NCBI GenBank assembly: GCA_014529385.2
Contig: CM043947.1
Location: 129,730,391-129,794,390, forward strand
Reading direction: 5' to 3'
Length of the DNA: 64,000 bases
Source: Adiantum capillus-veneris
Lineage: Eukaryota > Streptophyta > Polypodiopsida > Polypodiales > Pteridaceae
The notes under the pieces are model-generated. The model searched no databases. It worked only from the letters and a program-made list of their open reading frames with translations, and was not told the DNA's origin. A program made the translations under genes and the position numbers. Shown in pieces: positions 29,800 to 39,790 of this stretch. How positions within the stretch are numbered: position 1 is the first letter of the stretch; the number at the start of each line of letters is the position of its first letter.

Positions 29800-30614
29800 A
29801 TGAGCACCAAGAATTTGGACAAGTTTAATGGTTAAAATTTTCACATTGGCAAGTTAAAATAAGGGGATATTTGATGAAAAAGACTCTATGGGTTGTTCTG
29901 AAGCCAAATGGGGAAGGGGAGAGCATTATGACACGAGGCACACATGTACAATTTGTGTCAAAAGATGAGAATGCTCTAGGCATTATCATCATTGCATTAG
30001 ATGATAATTATGTTCATTATATAGATGAATGCAATACTTCATTACAAGCATGGGAAACCTTGGCACAAATGTTTGGTGCAAAGGCTAAGCATTCCAAAAT
30101 TAGCCTAAAAATGCAGCTCTATGGACTTATGATGGATGCTAATGAAGATTTAGCTAGCCTTATCAATAGGCTTCAATCCATTTGCACTCAGTTAGTGTCT
30201 TTAGATGCTAAAGTAGATGATGAGGAAAAAATTGCACTCTTGCTCAAAGCACTTCTGTTGGAGTATGATCACATAGTCATAGTAATTAAAGAAAATGAAC
30301 CTATACCTAAGTTTGAAGATGTGGACCCAATTCACTTCAGGATGAAGAGAAGAAGCACTCTAATGATAACTCTACATCAAACGGAGTTTTATGTTATGAA
30401 AAAGGCTCAATGCAAGCATTGTGACAAGCGCAATCACAAATCAAGTGATTTCTTCAAGATCAAAGCATGGACCCTATGTGGAAAGCTTGGACATACACCT
30501 TCAAGATGTTTGAAGAAGACCCAAAACAGGGATAAAGGCAACATTAACCTCACCAATGAAGAAGAAGAAGAAGAGGAGCCACCACAAGCCCTCTTCGTCA
30601 TTGATATACTATAA
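29800..30614 (+). pseudogene. Copia-3 gag (UBN2/DUF4219 type)
   Basis: ATG at 29800 opens MSTKNLDKFNG; a frameshift near 29850 joins it to WQVKIRGYLMKKTLWVVL and a frame open to 30614. ALDDNYVHYIDECNTSLQAWETL and KISLKMQLYGLMM and DLASLINRLQSICTQL are the UBN2 core (about residues 45-120 of the long frame). Two nucleocapsid knuckles follow, CKHCDKRNHKSSDF with the last Cis position lost (Phe) and LCGKLGHTPSRC with its first Cys lost. A Glu-rich tail (NEEEEEEEPP) ends it. The product would package RNA; no enzymes follow. Confidence 0.8.
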
Positions 30615-30813
30615 AGGTTTACAACCTACACTCTAGCCTAGCATAAATGTATCCAAATGTGAACCCAAGCATGATGCATCTTTCTAGAACCGTTTTTGAT
30701 CCAAATGTATTTTCCTAAGTGTGTGAGTTGAACCATGACCTAATGCATCCATTGAGAACTAGCCATGATGTATCATGACATAACTAGGATGAATCTAGGT
30801 TTCAGGGGGTGCT

Positions 30814-31190
30814 TGTTAGGTTAAACCCTATCTTCATCCTATGTACTAGCTTCTCTCTCACACTCACATCATTGTGGGAAACATGCCTACACCTAGCACT
30901 CATTTGCATGCCACATGGAGCATACACTTGTACTAAATCTCCTCATGCACACAACACCTAGCCACCTTTGTGGATGCACTAGCATCCTCCACCTCTATTG
31001 TTTCCATGTATCACTCCATCTATAAATGGAGTTCCACTATACAAACTCAATATCATGATGAAATATAATCTATTGCCTCTTTTTGTATGATATTATCACG
31101 GTTATTTCAAGCATTATTTTAGCTTAGGAATATTTGTTTATTATAATTAATGCGAGCAATGATTATCCACCGTAATTAGTAAGCCTTACA
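30814..31190 (+). repeat. Copia-3 3' LTR
   Basis: 377 bp, TGTTAGGTTAAACCC to AAGCCTTACA, preceded by TTCAGGGGGTGCT and followed by the target duplication ATGAT. Confidence 0.93.
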
Positions 31191-31195
31191 ATGAT

Positions 31196-32470
31196 ACATC
31201 CACTACATCTCAGGTTTGTATTTGATGACTATTGTAACAAACTTTCTCTTGGTTTACTTCTTATCATGATGCTATAGTATTGTGGTGTAATTTGCTGACG
31301 TTTTGTTATAATGCATCTTGAGGGCACTGATAAAGCTAGAGGTTCACAACAGGATGTCCACACAAAGGAAAATAATAGGATACATTGATGTTTGTTTTTG
31401 TGAGAATTGTTTGAAAGCAAGACGGGATTTTGAAGTGGGTATCATAGCTTTCTACTTCCTTTCATATCAAGGAGAAACATATTGGGATTGACTTCAGAGG
31501 ACATTATTGACTTTGCAATGAGTCTGGAAACAAAGATAGTGAATGTGTTGGATTTGCCAATAATGACGTACTCATCGTCCGGTAAATCTCCTAGTGCCAG
31601 AGATCATCAGTTTGTTGAATTGCATGCTTGATTTGGATTGTGGTTTACTGTGAATGATATTTGGCCCATCAAAGTTTGATCTTTGCAATGTTAATGGTGG
31701 TCGTGTTCATATTGCACATTTTAGTCCTAACAAGGTAGAGGAGGAGACAAAGAGTTCTCTATTAAGCCTCGTCAAGCCACATATAGTCAAGAAAGGGTTC
31801 TATTCATTTTGTGAAGAGATGTCAATAGGTTTCGCGGTTCAAGATTCGATTTATTCCTTCCCACCAATACTCATGTGCATGGATTGTCAGATATAGAGAT
31901 TCCACAATGGAATTGTATAGATATGTGTCAATTTGATTGTTTGGCTCAGGTTGCACATGCTACAGCTCATGACAAAGGATAAATGGTGGTTGTGTGCCAA
32001 ACTAATGATCATGCAATGGTCAGAGACATCACAGGTGCTGCTAGGTGGCAAGAGGACCACACCAACATGGTAGTTTGTAAGACACCAATTTGCAAAAAGG
32101 AAAATAGAATTTTGCATTCATTTCTTGTCTCCATAATGAGGAAGGAGCATGCACGATCAACTATGGCCATTGGATTACCACAAGAGGACGCCTAAGTTGA
32201 CCCGCTTGAGGAGGATGAATTGGAAAAACAAGAAAATGGCACACCATTGAGGTAAATTGGACCATTTTGAACAAGTGCAAATGTGGTTTGACATTGTTTC
32301 CTAAGCAAGTTTGATTTTGTAGGAGGAATGGAACGCCGACATGGCCTTATGTGGCAATTGTTTACTCATTATACAAGTAAACATAACATTGTTGTGTGGT
32401 ACAAAGGATATTATGGGACACTAGCATTGTTCGAGAACCAAGTGGGTCAAATGGTTACAATTTCTAAATA
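31196..32470 (+). pseudogene. Spliced gene relic, 3' part
   Basis: Follows the Copia-3 target duplication. ACATCCACTACATCTCAG continues the frame from the 14-bp sliver at 25952, then GTTTGT could be a splice donor. Further open pieces are 31654-31896 (FGPSKFDLCNVNGGRVHIAH) and 31983-32195 (VCQTNDHAMVRDITGAARW and RILHSFLVSIMRKEHA). I do not recognise their family. The link to 9951-12813 rests on the two clean insertions lying between them; the protein identity is unknown. Confidence 0.4.
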
Positions 32471-32751
32471 AATCAATAGTACGTCCACCACATGCTTCAA
32501 ATCATCTTAGATCAGTGGACCATTCATCTCAGGGAGATGCAAGAGCATGGAAAGAGGCAAGTGATTGAGTTGGTAAGAATGATTGAAGAAGGAGCATGCT
32601 TGATGCCAAAGCCAAGTATTGTAGAGCTAGAACCACTTGCCCATGGTGTAGATTTGGAATGTTTACTTAAGCCCGGCCATATTTAGCGTGTGAACTTAAG
32701 CCCGACCATATTTAACCATTGAACTTCTTGTAAGTCCATGTGGGCGATCAG
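32471..32751. other. Left flank of the Penelope-like element
   Basis: Short open frame of 64 residues (32492-32686) without a recognised motif. A 30-bp block AAGCCCG(G/A)CCATATTTA is tandemly duplicated at 32668-32720, next to the element's left end. Confidence 0.4.
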
Positions 32752-32962
32752 AAAACATGGAGGGAGGAGGGGATATAAGTAGGGAGAAATGGTGCAAACA
32801 ACTGTACAAAGTACTGCATTCAAGGAGGGATGAGGCAAGTAAAGGTGAGTTAGTAACTCCAAATTAAAAGGAGGTACTAGCAAAAAGGAAGGGAAAGAAA
32901 AAAGGAAGGGATTTGGTAGGAAGAGTACAAAAGAGAGAGATTTGGTAAGAAGTGTACAAAAC
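32752..32962 (+). repeat. PLE left terminal inverted repeat
   Basis: AAAACATGGAGGGAGGAGG to AGTGTACAAAAC. Near-identical to the reverse complement of 35484-35694, about a dozen differences by eye. It holds GGATATAAGTAGGG, a possible TATA element, in the outer part. Confidence 0.92.
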
Positions 32963-32965
32963 CAA

Positions 32966-33395
32966 ATGAAAAGGTTTCTTTCACCACCACCCCTAAAGAA
33001 GCATTCCTACCCAAAGACTCCCCTCCTTGCTACCCACCATAAACTCCCTCCTTCATCTATGAAGGATTACACAAGGCCACCTTCCATAAAATCCCCTCCT
33101 TTGGCCAAAGCCTCGCATGAAGAATTCACTCGCCAAGAATTTAAGAAACCCAAATCCACTCCCGCATCGACCCACCCTCGTGCTAAATCCCCCTCGTATG
33201 TTTCTCCCATCCTTACCACTCCAAAAAACCACCTCTACAAACCCTTCCCGTCTACCATCTCTTCTCGAAACCCCAAACTACCCTCTCAACTCTCCTTCTC
33301 CTAACAACTCCCGTGTGTCTCAACCTAAACCACCTCACCCTAAGTTTAGCTTGCCCGAAACCTCAAAAAACTTGCAATGGAGGAGGTTGAATTAG
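32966..33395 (+). pseudogene. PLE ORF1: Pro/Ser/Lys-rich protein of unknown function
   Basis: The ATG at 32966, four bases inside the left repeat, opens MKRFLSPPPLKKHSYPK. The frame remains open to 33304, and a second frame from about 33280 continues in the same style to LQWRRLN at 33395, suggesting one frameshift. Composition is high in Pro, Ser, Lys and Thr with no fold, zinc finger or coiled coil visible. An N-terminal basic disordered region could bind nucleic acid. It may be the N-terminal part of the RT protein rather than a separate gene. Confidence 0.45.
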
Positions 33396-33509
33396 GGATT
33401 GAGCACCCTACAACTTGGGTCCACTTGCTCTTCTCTCAACCCCCACTTTTCCCACACATTTGGACCCCTCCTCCTTGTAGTTTTCCTCTCCTCCCCCAAC
33501 CCCCTTTTT

Positions 33510-35430
33510 TGGTAAAAAGCGTTGTAAGTATCGGCTTCCTCTAGCAAAACCCCACTTCTTTAAAATTTTGGTCCTAAAAAATCTATCTACCTTCTCTCTT
33601 GAGCACAAAGTTACCAATCTTTCCTCTCATAATCTCTCAAGTCGTTCCCTCTCATATGCCAAACAAAAACTTCTAGGTCTTGGGCATATATTCTTCCTCT
33701 CCTCCACCCTCTTCTGTCTCAATCCTTGAGGCTTACTCTAACTTGGAAAGAACCCTTCAACTTAAACTTTTCTTCAAGAGTACTTCCCCTACCTCTCCTT
33801 TCTCTTTTTCTATCCCTAATCCCTCTTGGAATCCTCCCTCTTCTCATCCACCCTTAACCTCACCTTCAAGCATATCTTCACTTTCCTTAAGACCCTTCTC
33901 TCTTATCCCCCCCCACCCTCCACTCTAGGCTTTTTTTGAAGGAAACCATATCCTCCTTGAAAAATGACCGCAATATTATTATCAAACCGGCAAGATAAGA
34001 ATCTGGGACCGATAATGCTCTCCAAAAATTGGTATGACAATGAAGCCCTTCGCCACCTCTCGGATCACCTCACTTACTCAAAAATTTCTTCCCCTCCCTT
34101 ACCTTTTGTTTCTTCCCTCTTCGCCTCAATTGTCTCAAATTATCCACTTCTCCCCTACAAGGAACAAGTCTTTATCCTCTCTTCATCTCTTGAAAAGCCC
34201 AAACCTTGCCCTTTTTTCCTCCTACCTAAAATCCATAAACCCTCCCTTGTTGGCCGCCCCATTTGCTCTTACAAAGGATACATGTTAGAAAATGAGTCTA
34301 AATGGCTCCATGCACAACTCTACCCCATACTTTTGTCCAAAGCCCAACACCTCAAGGATTCCCACTCCCTTATCTTGGATCTCACCACCACCCCTTTCCT
34401 CCCCACATTACCCTTTTTACTTTCGACGTTGAATCTCTCTATCCAAGCATCTCCATACAAGATGGTCTAATAGCTCTTCAAGACTCCATCCAAGACCTCT
34501 TCCCATCTCCTAAGGTCCATTTTATTCTATCTCTAGCTTCTCTTATCCTTAGCCATCACTACCTTTCTTTTAATGCGGAATGTTGGCACCAAGTCAAGGG
34601 TACGGCGATGGGTTCCAACTTTGCCGTTGTCTACTCTTGCCTTATTCTTTGCTCCTTAGAAGAAGGAATGAAGCTCCTTTCCTCTCCATCTCTCCTTTAT
34701 CTTAAGAGATTTGTAGACCATGCGTTTGGCGTGTGGGATGGCCCTTCAGTGAGTTTGAGTAAGCTTCTTCAAAACTATGGGAACCCTCTCCAAGAACATA
34801 TCAAGATCTCCTCCTCCATCTCCTTTCAAGAGGCGTTTATCTTGGATATCCATTTTTTCAAAGGGGCCTATTTTGCCACCTGTGGCATACTCAATTCACA
34901 CTGTCACCTGAAAAGCCTCAATTCTTACAACTATATCCCTTGGCAATCCTGGCATACCACGCACCAAAAAGTTGCCTTTATACTTTTGGAGCTTAAAAGA
35001 TACATTAATTGCGAAAGCACGCTTCATGGCTTTATCTCTATCCGCAACCTTCTCTTTTCAAGACTAAGGGCAAAAGGCTACCCCCCTCTTTGTTGGAAGC
35101 TTGCTTCTGTTATATTTCCTATAGCACCAGACCTTCTCTCCTCCAAAAGCTTCTAAGAACCTAGCACGCACCTTCCATTGTAAAGATTCCCTTTTCACCT
35201 TTTACACGCACACTCAACCTCTACCATTCCATCGACAAGCCTCTCTCTAGACTTCTCAAAGCTAGCCCCGAGCTTGCACACCTTCCCAATTAACCGATCA
35301 TATGTTGGCTTAATGCACCTAACCTAGGTTCCCTTCTCTCGGAGTAACCCGATCAGACCTAGTGTTTTGCTTCCTCGTCGGCAAATTACACCACACATAC
35401 TTCTCCGCGTATATCTTCCCTCTTGGAATC
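33510..35430 (+). pseudogene. PLE reverse transcriptase, frameshifted
   Basis: N-terminal region reads KNLSTFSLEHKVTNLSSHN and LSYAKQKLLGLG (33575-33680), the PLE-specific start. RNIIIKPA (33970-33992) and DKNLGPIMLSKNWY (33996-34040) are in different frames, one base apart. FFLLPKIHKPSLVGRPICS (34215-34275) follows, then a second frame change near 34405, FTFDVESLYPSI (34420-34455, catalytic Asp kept), VKGTAMGSNFAVVYS (34590-34635) and LKRFVDHAFGVW (34702-34738), where the YVDD box has His for the second Asp. HCHLKSLNSYNYIPWQSWHT and the thumb end it; NLGSLLSE near 35330 is the last similarity. No endonuclease is seen. Confidence 0.82.
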
Positions 35431-35483
35431 ATTCCCAACCCTTGTACTTAACCAAACATCATAATCTTTGACTAGCCTCCATA

Positions 35484-35694
35484 GTTTTGTACGCTTATTA
35501 CCAATCTCTCTCTTTTGTACACTTCCTACCAAATCCCTTCCTTTTTTCTTTCCCTCCTTTTTCGCTAGTACCTCCTTTTAATTTGGGGTTACTAACTCAC
35601 CTTTACTTGCCTCATCTCCCCTTGAATGTAGTACTTTGTACAGTTGTTTGCACCATTTCTCCCTACTTATATCCCCTCCTCCCTCCATGTTTTT
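35484..35694 (-). repeat. PLE right terminal inverted repeat
   Basis: GTTTTGTACGCTTATTACC to CCTCCATGTTTTT, reverse complement of 32752-32962. Confidence 0.92.
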
Positions 35695-35746
35695 ACACCA
35701 CTGATCAGCTAATATAAGCGAAACGTGTTTGGTGTCTACATGGTGT
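35695..35746 (+). ncRNA. Hammerhead-ribozyme-like motif at the PLE right end
   Basis: ACACCA (35695-35700) can pair with TGGTGT (35741-35746) as stem I. Between them: CTGATCA (35701-35707), a 3-bp stem II GCT/AGC with loop AATATA (35708-35719), GAAA (35720-35723), a short stem III of A-U, C-G and G-U, and GTC (35734-35736), the cleavage triplet. Order and spacing match the hammerhead core. Two defects: CTGATCA instead of CTGATGA, changing the catalytic G8, and four unpaired bases TACA after the cleavage site. Hammerhead motifs are established in Penelope-like terminal repeats, which supports the call; this copy is probably inactive. Confidence 0.45.
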
Positions 35747-35830
35747 TAAACCCCCCCTCCCCTTTTACCCATCTCTCTCCTTCCCCTTTTCTTGCTAGTT
35801 TCGCTCGCTATAATAATTTTTTAATTTACC

Positions 35831-36250
35831 CTGGCTGAGTATGTCAACTCACAACGGCCTACCACTATCATCAAAGTCATCCACCACACTATGGTTGCTT
35901 CAAGGATCAATTTCCAACAAGGGGCGGAAGAAATTTCAAGCCCATGGAAAACAAGGATCGAAATGAAGCTAAAGGGAAGAGCAATGCCCAAAACCCTTCC
36001 CAAGGCAACACCAACACCAACAATAACGAGTCCAAGGAGAAAGGAGCTTACAGAGGTAAAAATAATCTCTCTCCTAAAAGAAGTAGAGGCCTTTCATAAA
36101 GACCATAAATGCTTTAAGTGTGGGGAGCAAGGACATGTTTATTGTTCTTGCCCCAAAAGAAATGTACGCAATGACACTGCTACCGCTTCCATGGTTGAAG
36201 CTCCAAAAGAGGATACTCATTGCAAAGGCTCATTCCTCTTCTATGCTTAG
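35831..36250 (+). pseudogene. Gypsy-B gag C-terminal part with intact zinc knuckle
   Basis: The plus frame (phase-shifted at the beginning) reads EYVNSQRP-like gag then MVASRINFQQGAEEISSPWK and a basic region. The nucleocapsid knuckle CFKCGEQGHVYCSC (about 36112-36153) keeps the CX2CX4HX4C pattern. This end of gag binds RNA. A stop TAG at 36248 separates it from the protease; the copy in Gypsy-C reads Trp-containing SYAWGKV there, so the stop is a mutation. Confidence 0.8.
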
Positions 36251-36760
36251 GGAAAGGCAAGGGAACACGTTGCCTTCATCTTGTTTGACCTTGGCTCTAC
36301 TCACAACTTCATATCAGCAGAGTTGGCCACCAAGTTGGGCATTCAAGCTTTTGAGATGGGAGATACTGTAACTGCAGATAGAGCTTTCAAGGGACAGCAA
36401 GCCTCCGTTACTCCCTTGATTGGGAAGTTGAGGCTTCATGTCCAAAGCTACGTCGACAAAGAATATTTTTTTAATTTCTTCTCTACAACATGAGGATGTT
36501 ATCCTAGGGGCATAATGGTTCAACCGCATGGCTACCAACATGAAGTTCCCTAAAAGGAGAAACTACTTAACCTACAGGGAAAAGAGCATGTACATAGATG
36601 CTAACGAGTCGGGGAACACCATATCCCTAGTAAATACGCTTGCTTTTGATAAATCAATGAAAAGCTCTATTTTTGCGTATATGATTTTTGTTAGAGAATC
36701 TGTAAATGATTCTAACATTTTCACAAGTAGCAATAAATAGAATCAAGAGGAATTAGAGTT
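36251..36760 (+). pseudogene. Gypsy-B protease remnant
   Basis: ILFDLGSTHNFISAELATKLG (36271-36335) aligns with the retropepsin active site, with Leu for the Ser/Thr of D(S/T)G. It continues GIQAFEMGDTVTADRAFKGQ and LIGKLRLHVQSYVDKEYFF. The equivalent WFNRM-like segment at about 36515 follows a stop. The paired copy in Gypsy-C reads LFDPSSTHNFIS, so both copies lost the consensus differently. Confidence 0.72.
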
Positions 36761-36879
36761 GTCTGATTTTCTAAATGGATTCCAAGATGTTTTCATTAAT
36801 GGCATCCTTAGTGAGCTACCTCCAAAACGAGGGGATGATGACCATGCAATAGAGCTTCTACTAGGAAGCTCAACGCCTT

Positions 36880-38030
36880 ATAAACCTCCTTATTGAGTTT
36901 CACAAGCTCAACAAGAGGAGATCATGAGGCAAGTGCATGAATTGGTGGAAAAAGGAATGGTGAGGCCTAGCTCCTCTCCATTCTGTTCATCAGTACTTTT
37001 AGTGCAAAAGAAAGATGGCACATATCACATGTGTGTCGACTATAGAGCGCTAAATAGGATCACTAGAAAAAAAATTACCGTGCTGCGGATAGAAGGTCTA
37101 CTTGATAAACTACAAGTTTTGGCCTGACAAATGCTCCACAGCCGCATTCAAACTCATGATGGACAAAAATCTTCATGCCACTCAAATTCTCTTGAGGAGT
37201 ACAAGTGACACCTCTAGGTAATCTTTCAAGTTGTGAGAGAGAATAAGCTTTTCATTAATCAAAAGAAAAGTGAATTTTTCCTACAAGAGATTCAATATTT
37301 AGGTCACATTATCTCTCAAGATGGTATTTGAATGGTCCATCAAAGTTGAAGGTAATAAAATCATGGACTAATCCAAGGAATCTACATGAGCTAAGAAGTT
37401 GTATTGGTATGCCTGAATACTATAGATGCTTCATAACAAAATTCTCTCAAATAGAAGGACCATTGCATGACTTAACAAAGAAGAACATTAAGTACTCATG
37501 GACTGCTAAAGAACAAAATAATTTTGATAAGCTCAAAGAGAAGCTTACCTCCCAACTAGTCCTTATGCTTCCGGATCTCTCAAAGCCATTTGAGGTCGAA
37601 TGTGATGCTTGTGCTGATTGCCTTGGAGCAGTTTTACTTCAAGAAAGGCATGCCATAGCATATGAGAGCCGAAAATGCAGATGAACAGGTATTGGGCATA
37701 TACAAAAAAGAGCTTTTAGCTGTTCTACAATCCCTAGACACATGGAAGCACTATCTCTTGGGGGCTCCATTCATCTTACGAACAAACCACCAAAGTCTTA
37801 AGTACTTCATGACACAAACCAAGCTTTTTGACAAACAAATGAGGTGGGTAAATTTTCTTTTGCAATTGAAATTGCATATTGCTCACATTGCTGTCAAGCA
37901 CAATCAAGTGGTCAATGCACTTTCACAATGGCCAAGGGTAAATGTGGTGTCTATAGCAACTCACAATGATCTATCATTTATGATAGATGAGTACGTTATT
38001 GACCAAGACTTTAAGTAGGTATTTATAGCC
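36880..38030 (+). pseudogene. Gypsy-B reverse transcriptase (core deleted) and RNase H
   Basis: VHELVEKGMVRPSSSPFCSS and MCVDYRALNRITRKK (about 36930-37075) are the RT N-terminal palm. At about 37123 the frame jumps from LLDKLQ to FGLTNAP, so the segment with the first catalytic Asp is missing; a second jump at about 37195 removes the YxDD box before VVRENKLFINQKKSEFF. RNase H is better kept: FEVECDACADCLGAVLLQE (37590-37650), ELLAVLQSLDTWKHYLLG, TNHQSLKYFMTQ and MRWVNFLLQLKL (to about 37875). The protein cannot have RT activity. Confidence 0.85.
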
Positions 38031-39029
38031 TTTGCATTAGGGAAGAAAAAAGAACCATTCACCTTGAACAATGGTTATCTTCCAAACGGCAATAGACTAT
38101 GTGTTATTCACCCATATAATAAGAAAGTCATGTATGAATCCCATGCTTCTCCTTATGCGAGGCAAAGAGGGATTCCAAAATCTACTCTTTGAGGAGTAGA
38201 AATGTATCTCTGTTGGTCTACCATGAAAAGTAAACATCCAAGAGTATGTTTCAAAATGCATGGTATACCAAAAATTTAAATTTGATCGAGGGAAGCAACT
38301 TGGTTTATTTCAGACGACAGGCTTAGCAAGAAAACACACTCTATGTCTGTCAAAAATACTATTAAGGCACATCAAATGGCAACCCTCTTTAGATCTCAGA
38401 TTTTCAAGCATCATGGCTTGCCAACATCCGTAGTGTCGGACAAAGATCCTATAATAATCAGTAATTTTTGGAACGATCTCTTTGAGAATCTAGGAATTAG
38501 ATTAAATTTCTCTTTTGGCTTATCCACAAACGGATGACCAAAGTGAAATAACTAATCTAACGATTCTTGATCTACTAAAAGCCTATGTCATAAAAGTAGA
38601 TCAACATTCTCAATGAGAGAATAACCTACCTCTTATAGAGTATACGTACAATGACATTTTACATACTTCTATGGGGAAAGTACCTTTCGAAGATAAAGAG
38701 GAAAGATGCAAAAGTCCCTTACTACTTAAAGTATATAGGAAGATCTTCTATGTGCTGATAATTATAGCCGAGACTTACAGGAATTTTTTCCAAAGATTAA
38801 AATGGTTATATCCATCTCACAGCAAAGGTAAAAAGGGCTACTTCTCGAATAAGCACATAAGAGCCTTAGCCTTTAAGAAAAATGATTGGGTCTTGCTAAA
38901 GTTTCTCAAGGCTCATCTAAGGCATACTATGAGCAAGAATCCTACGAGCCACCAAGAGTATTATGTTAGACTAGCAAAAAGATACTATGGTCCTTTCTTT
39001 TAAAATTCTTAAGCCAATCACTGAAGCAA
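38031..39029 (+). pseudogene. Gypsy-B integrase remnant
   Basis: Broken frames contain TLNNGYLPNGNRLCVIHP-like sequence (about 38060-38110), RSQIFKHHGLPTSVVSDKDP (38390-38450; the SDKDP holds the second DDE Asp) and FWNDLFENLGIRLNFSFGLS. At 38670-39000 the C-terminal part has AFKKNDWVLLKFLKAHLR and YYVRLAKRYYGPF, the conserved end of gypsy integrase. The H2C2 domain and first Asp region are poorly kept. Confidence 0.75.
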
Positions 39030-39790
39030 AACTGCTCCAAGGCAATCACCACAAGCAACACATTGGGCCTCAAATGGCTTTGAGAGATCCGGAAGCATAA
39101 GGACTAGTTGGGAGGTAAGCTTTTCTTTGAGCTTGTCAAAAATATTTTGTTCTTTACCAGTCCATGAGTACTTAACGTTCTTCTTTGTTAAGTCATGCAA
39201 TGATCCTTCTATTTGAGAGAATTTTGTTATGAAGCGTCTATAGTATGCAGACATACCAAAAGAGCTTCTTAGCTCATGTAGATTCCTTGGATTAGGCCTT
39301 GTTTTTATTACCTCCAACTTTGATGGATCCATACAAATACCATCTTGAGAGATAATGTGACCTAAATATTGAATCTCTTGTAGGAAAAATTCACTTTTCT
39401 TTTGATTAATGAAAAGCTTATTCTCTCTCACAACTTGAAATATTACATGGAGGTGTCACTTGTAATCCTCAAGAGAATTTGAGTGGCATGAAGATTTTTG
39501 TCCATCGTGAGTTTGAATGCGGATGGAGCATTTGTCAGGCCAAAACTTGTAACTTATCAACTAGATCTTCTACCCGTGGCACGGGTAATTTTTTTTTTAG
39601 TGATCCTATTCAGTGCTCTATAGTCGACGGACATGTGATATGTGCCATCTTTCTTTTGCACTAAAAGTACTGATGAACAGAATGGAGAGGAGCTAGGCCT
39701 CACCATTCCTTTTTCCACCAATTCATGTACTTGCCTCATAATCTCCTCTGTTGAGCTTGTGAAACTCAATAAGGAGGTTTATTAGGCGTT
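39019..39790 (-). pseudogene. Gypsy-C reverse transcriptase (core deleted) and RNase H start
   Basis: Minus frame from 39769: VHELVEKGMVRPSSSPFCSS then MSVDYRALNRITKKK. After the same two deletions as Gypsy-B, the frame 39431-39018 reads RENKLFINQKKSEFFLQEIQ, LGHIISQDGICMDPSKLEV, HELRSSFGMSAYYRRFITKF and QCVACGDCLGAVLLQ, ending at the junction. The YxDD box and the first Asp are absent. Confidence 0.85.

Larger units (their letters stand above)
25966..31190 (+). mobile_element. Copia-3: gag-only LTR retrotransposon carrying a nested LTR element
   Basis: LTRs at 25966-26349 and 30814-31190 begin TGTTAGGTTAAACC and end AAGCCTTACA. The target duplication ATGAT is exact at 25961-25965 and 31191-31195. 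The primer-binding site GTGGTATCAAAGC stands at 26351 and a polypurine tract TTCAGGGGGTGC before 30814. The interior holds one gag-like frame (29800-30614) and no protease, integrase, RT or RNase H. A GC-rich non-autonomous LTR element occupies 26647-28983. The gag is copia-type, so Copia-3 is a deletion derivative or a gag-only lineage that depends on enzymes from elsewhere. Confidence 0.9.
32752..35694 (+). mobile_element. Penelope-like retroelement (PLE) with 211-bp inverted terminal repeats
   Basis: Inverted repeats 32752-32962 and 35484-35694 bound 2.9 kb that codes a Pro/Ser/Lys-rich ORF1 and a reverse transcriptase with PLE hallmarks: a RNIIIKPA..DKNLGP block, FFLLPKIHKP with GRPICS, FTFDVESLYPSI, KGTAMGSNFA and KRFVDHAFGVW. 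No LTRs, integrase or aspartic protease are present. Penelope elements are known to carry terminal repeats in direct or inverted order. I see no GIY-YIG endonuclease after the RT. RT frames are shifted in at least two places. It abuts the truncated Gypsy-B on the right. Confidence 0.85.
35831..39029 (+). mobile_element. Gypsy-B: Ty3/gypsy, plus strand, truncated at both ends
   Basis: Order gag, zinc knuckle, protease, RT, RNase H, integrase. No LTR is found on either side: it starts inside gag at 35831, next to the PLE, and ends in the integrase C-terminal part at about 39029, where the minus-strand copy Gypsy-C begins. Its 35831-37640 segment is an inverted, closely similar copy of 39019-40800. 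RT lacks its catalytic core through a deletion shared with Gypsy-C. Confidence 0.85.
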
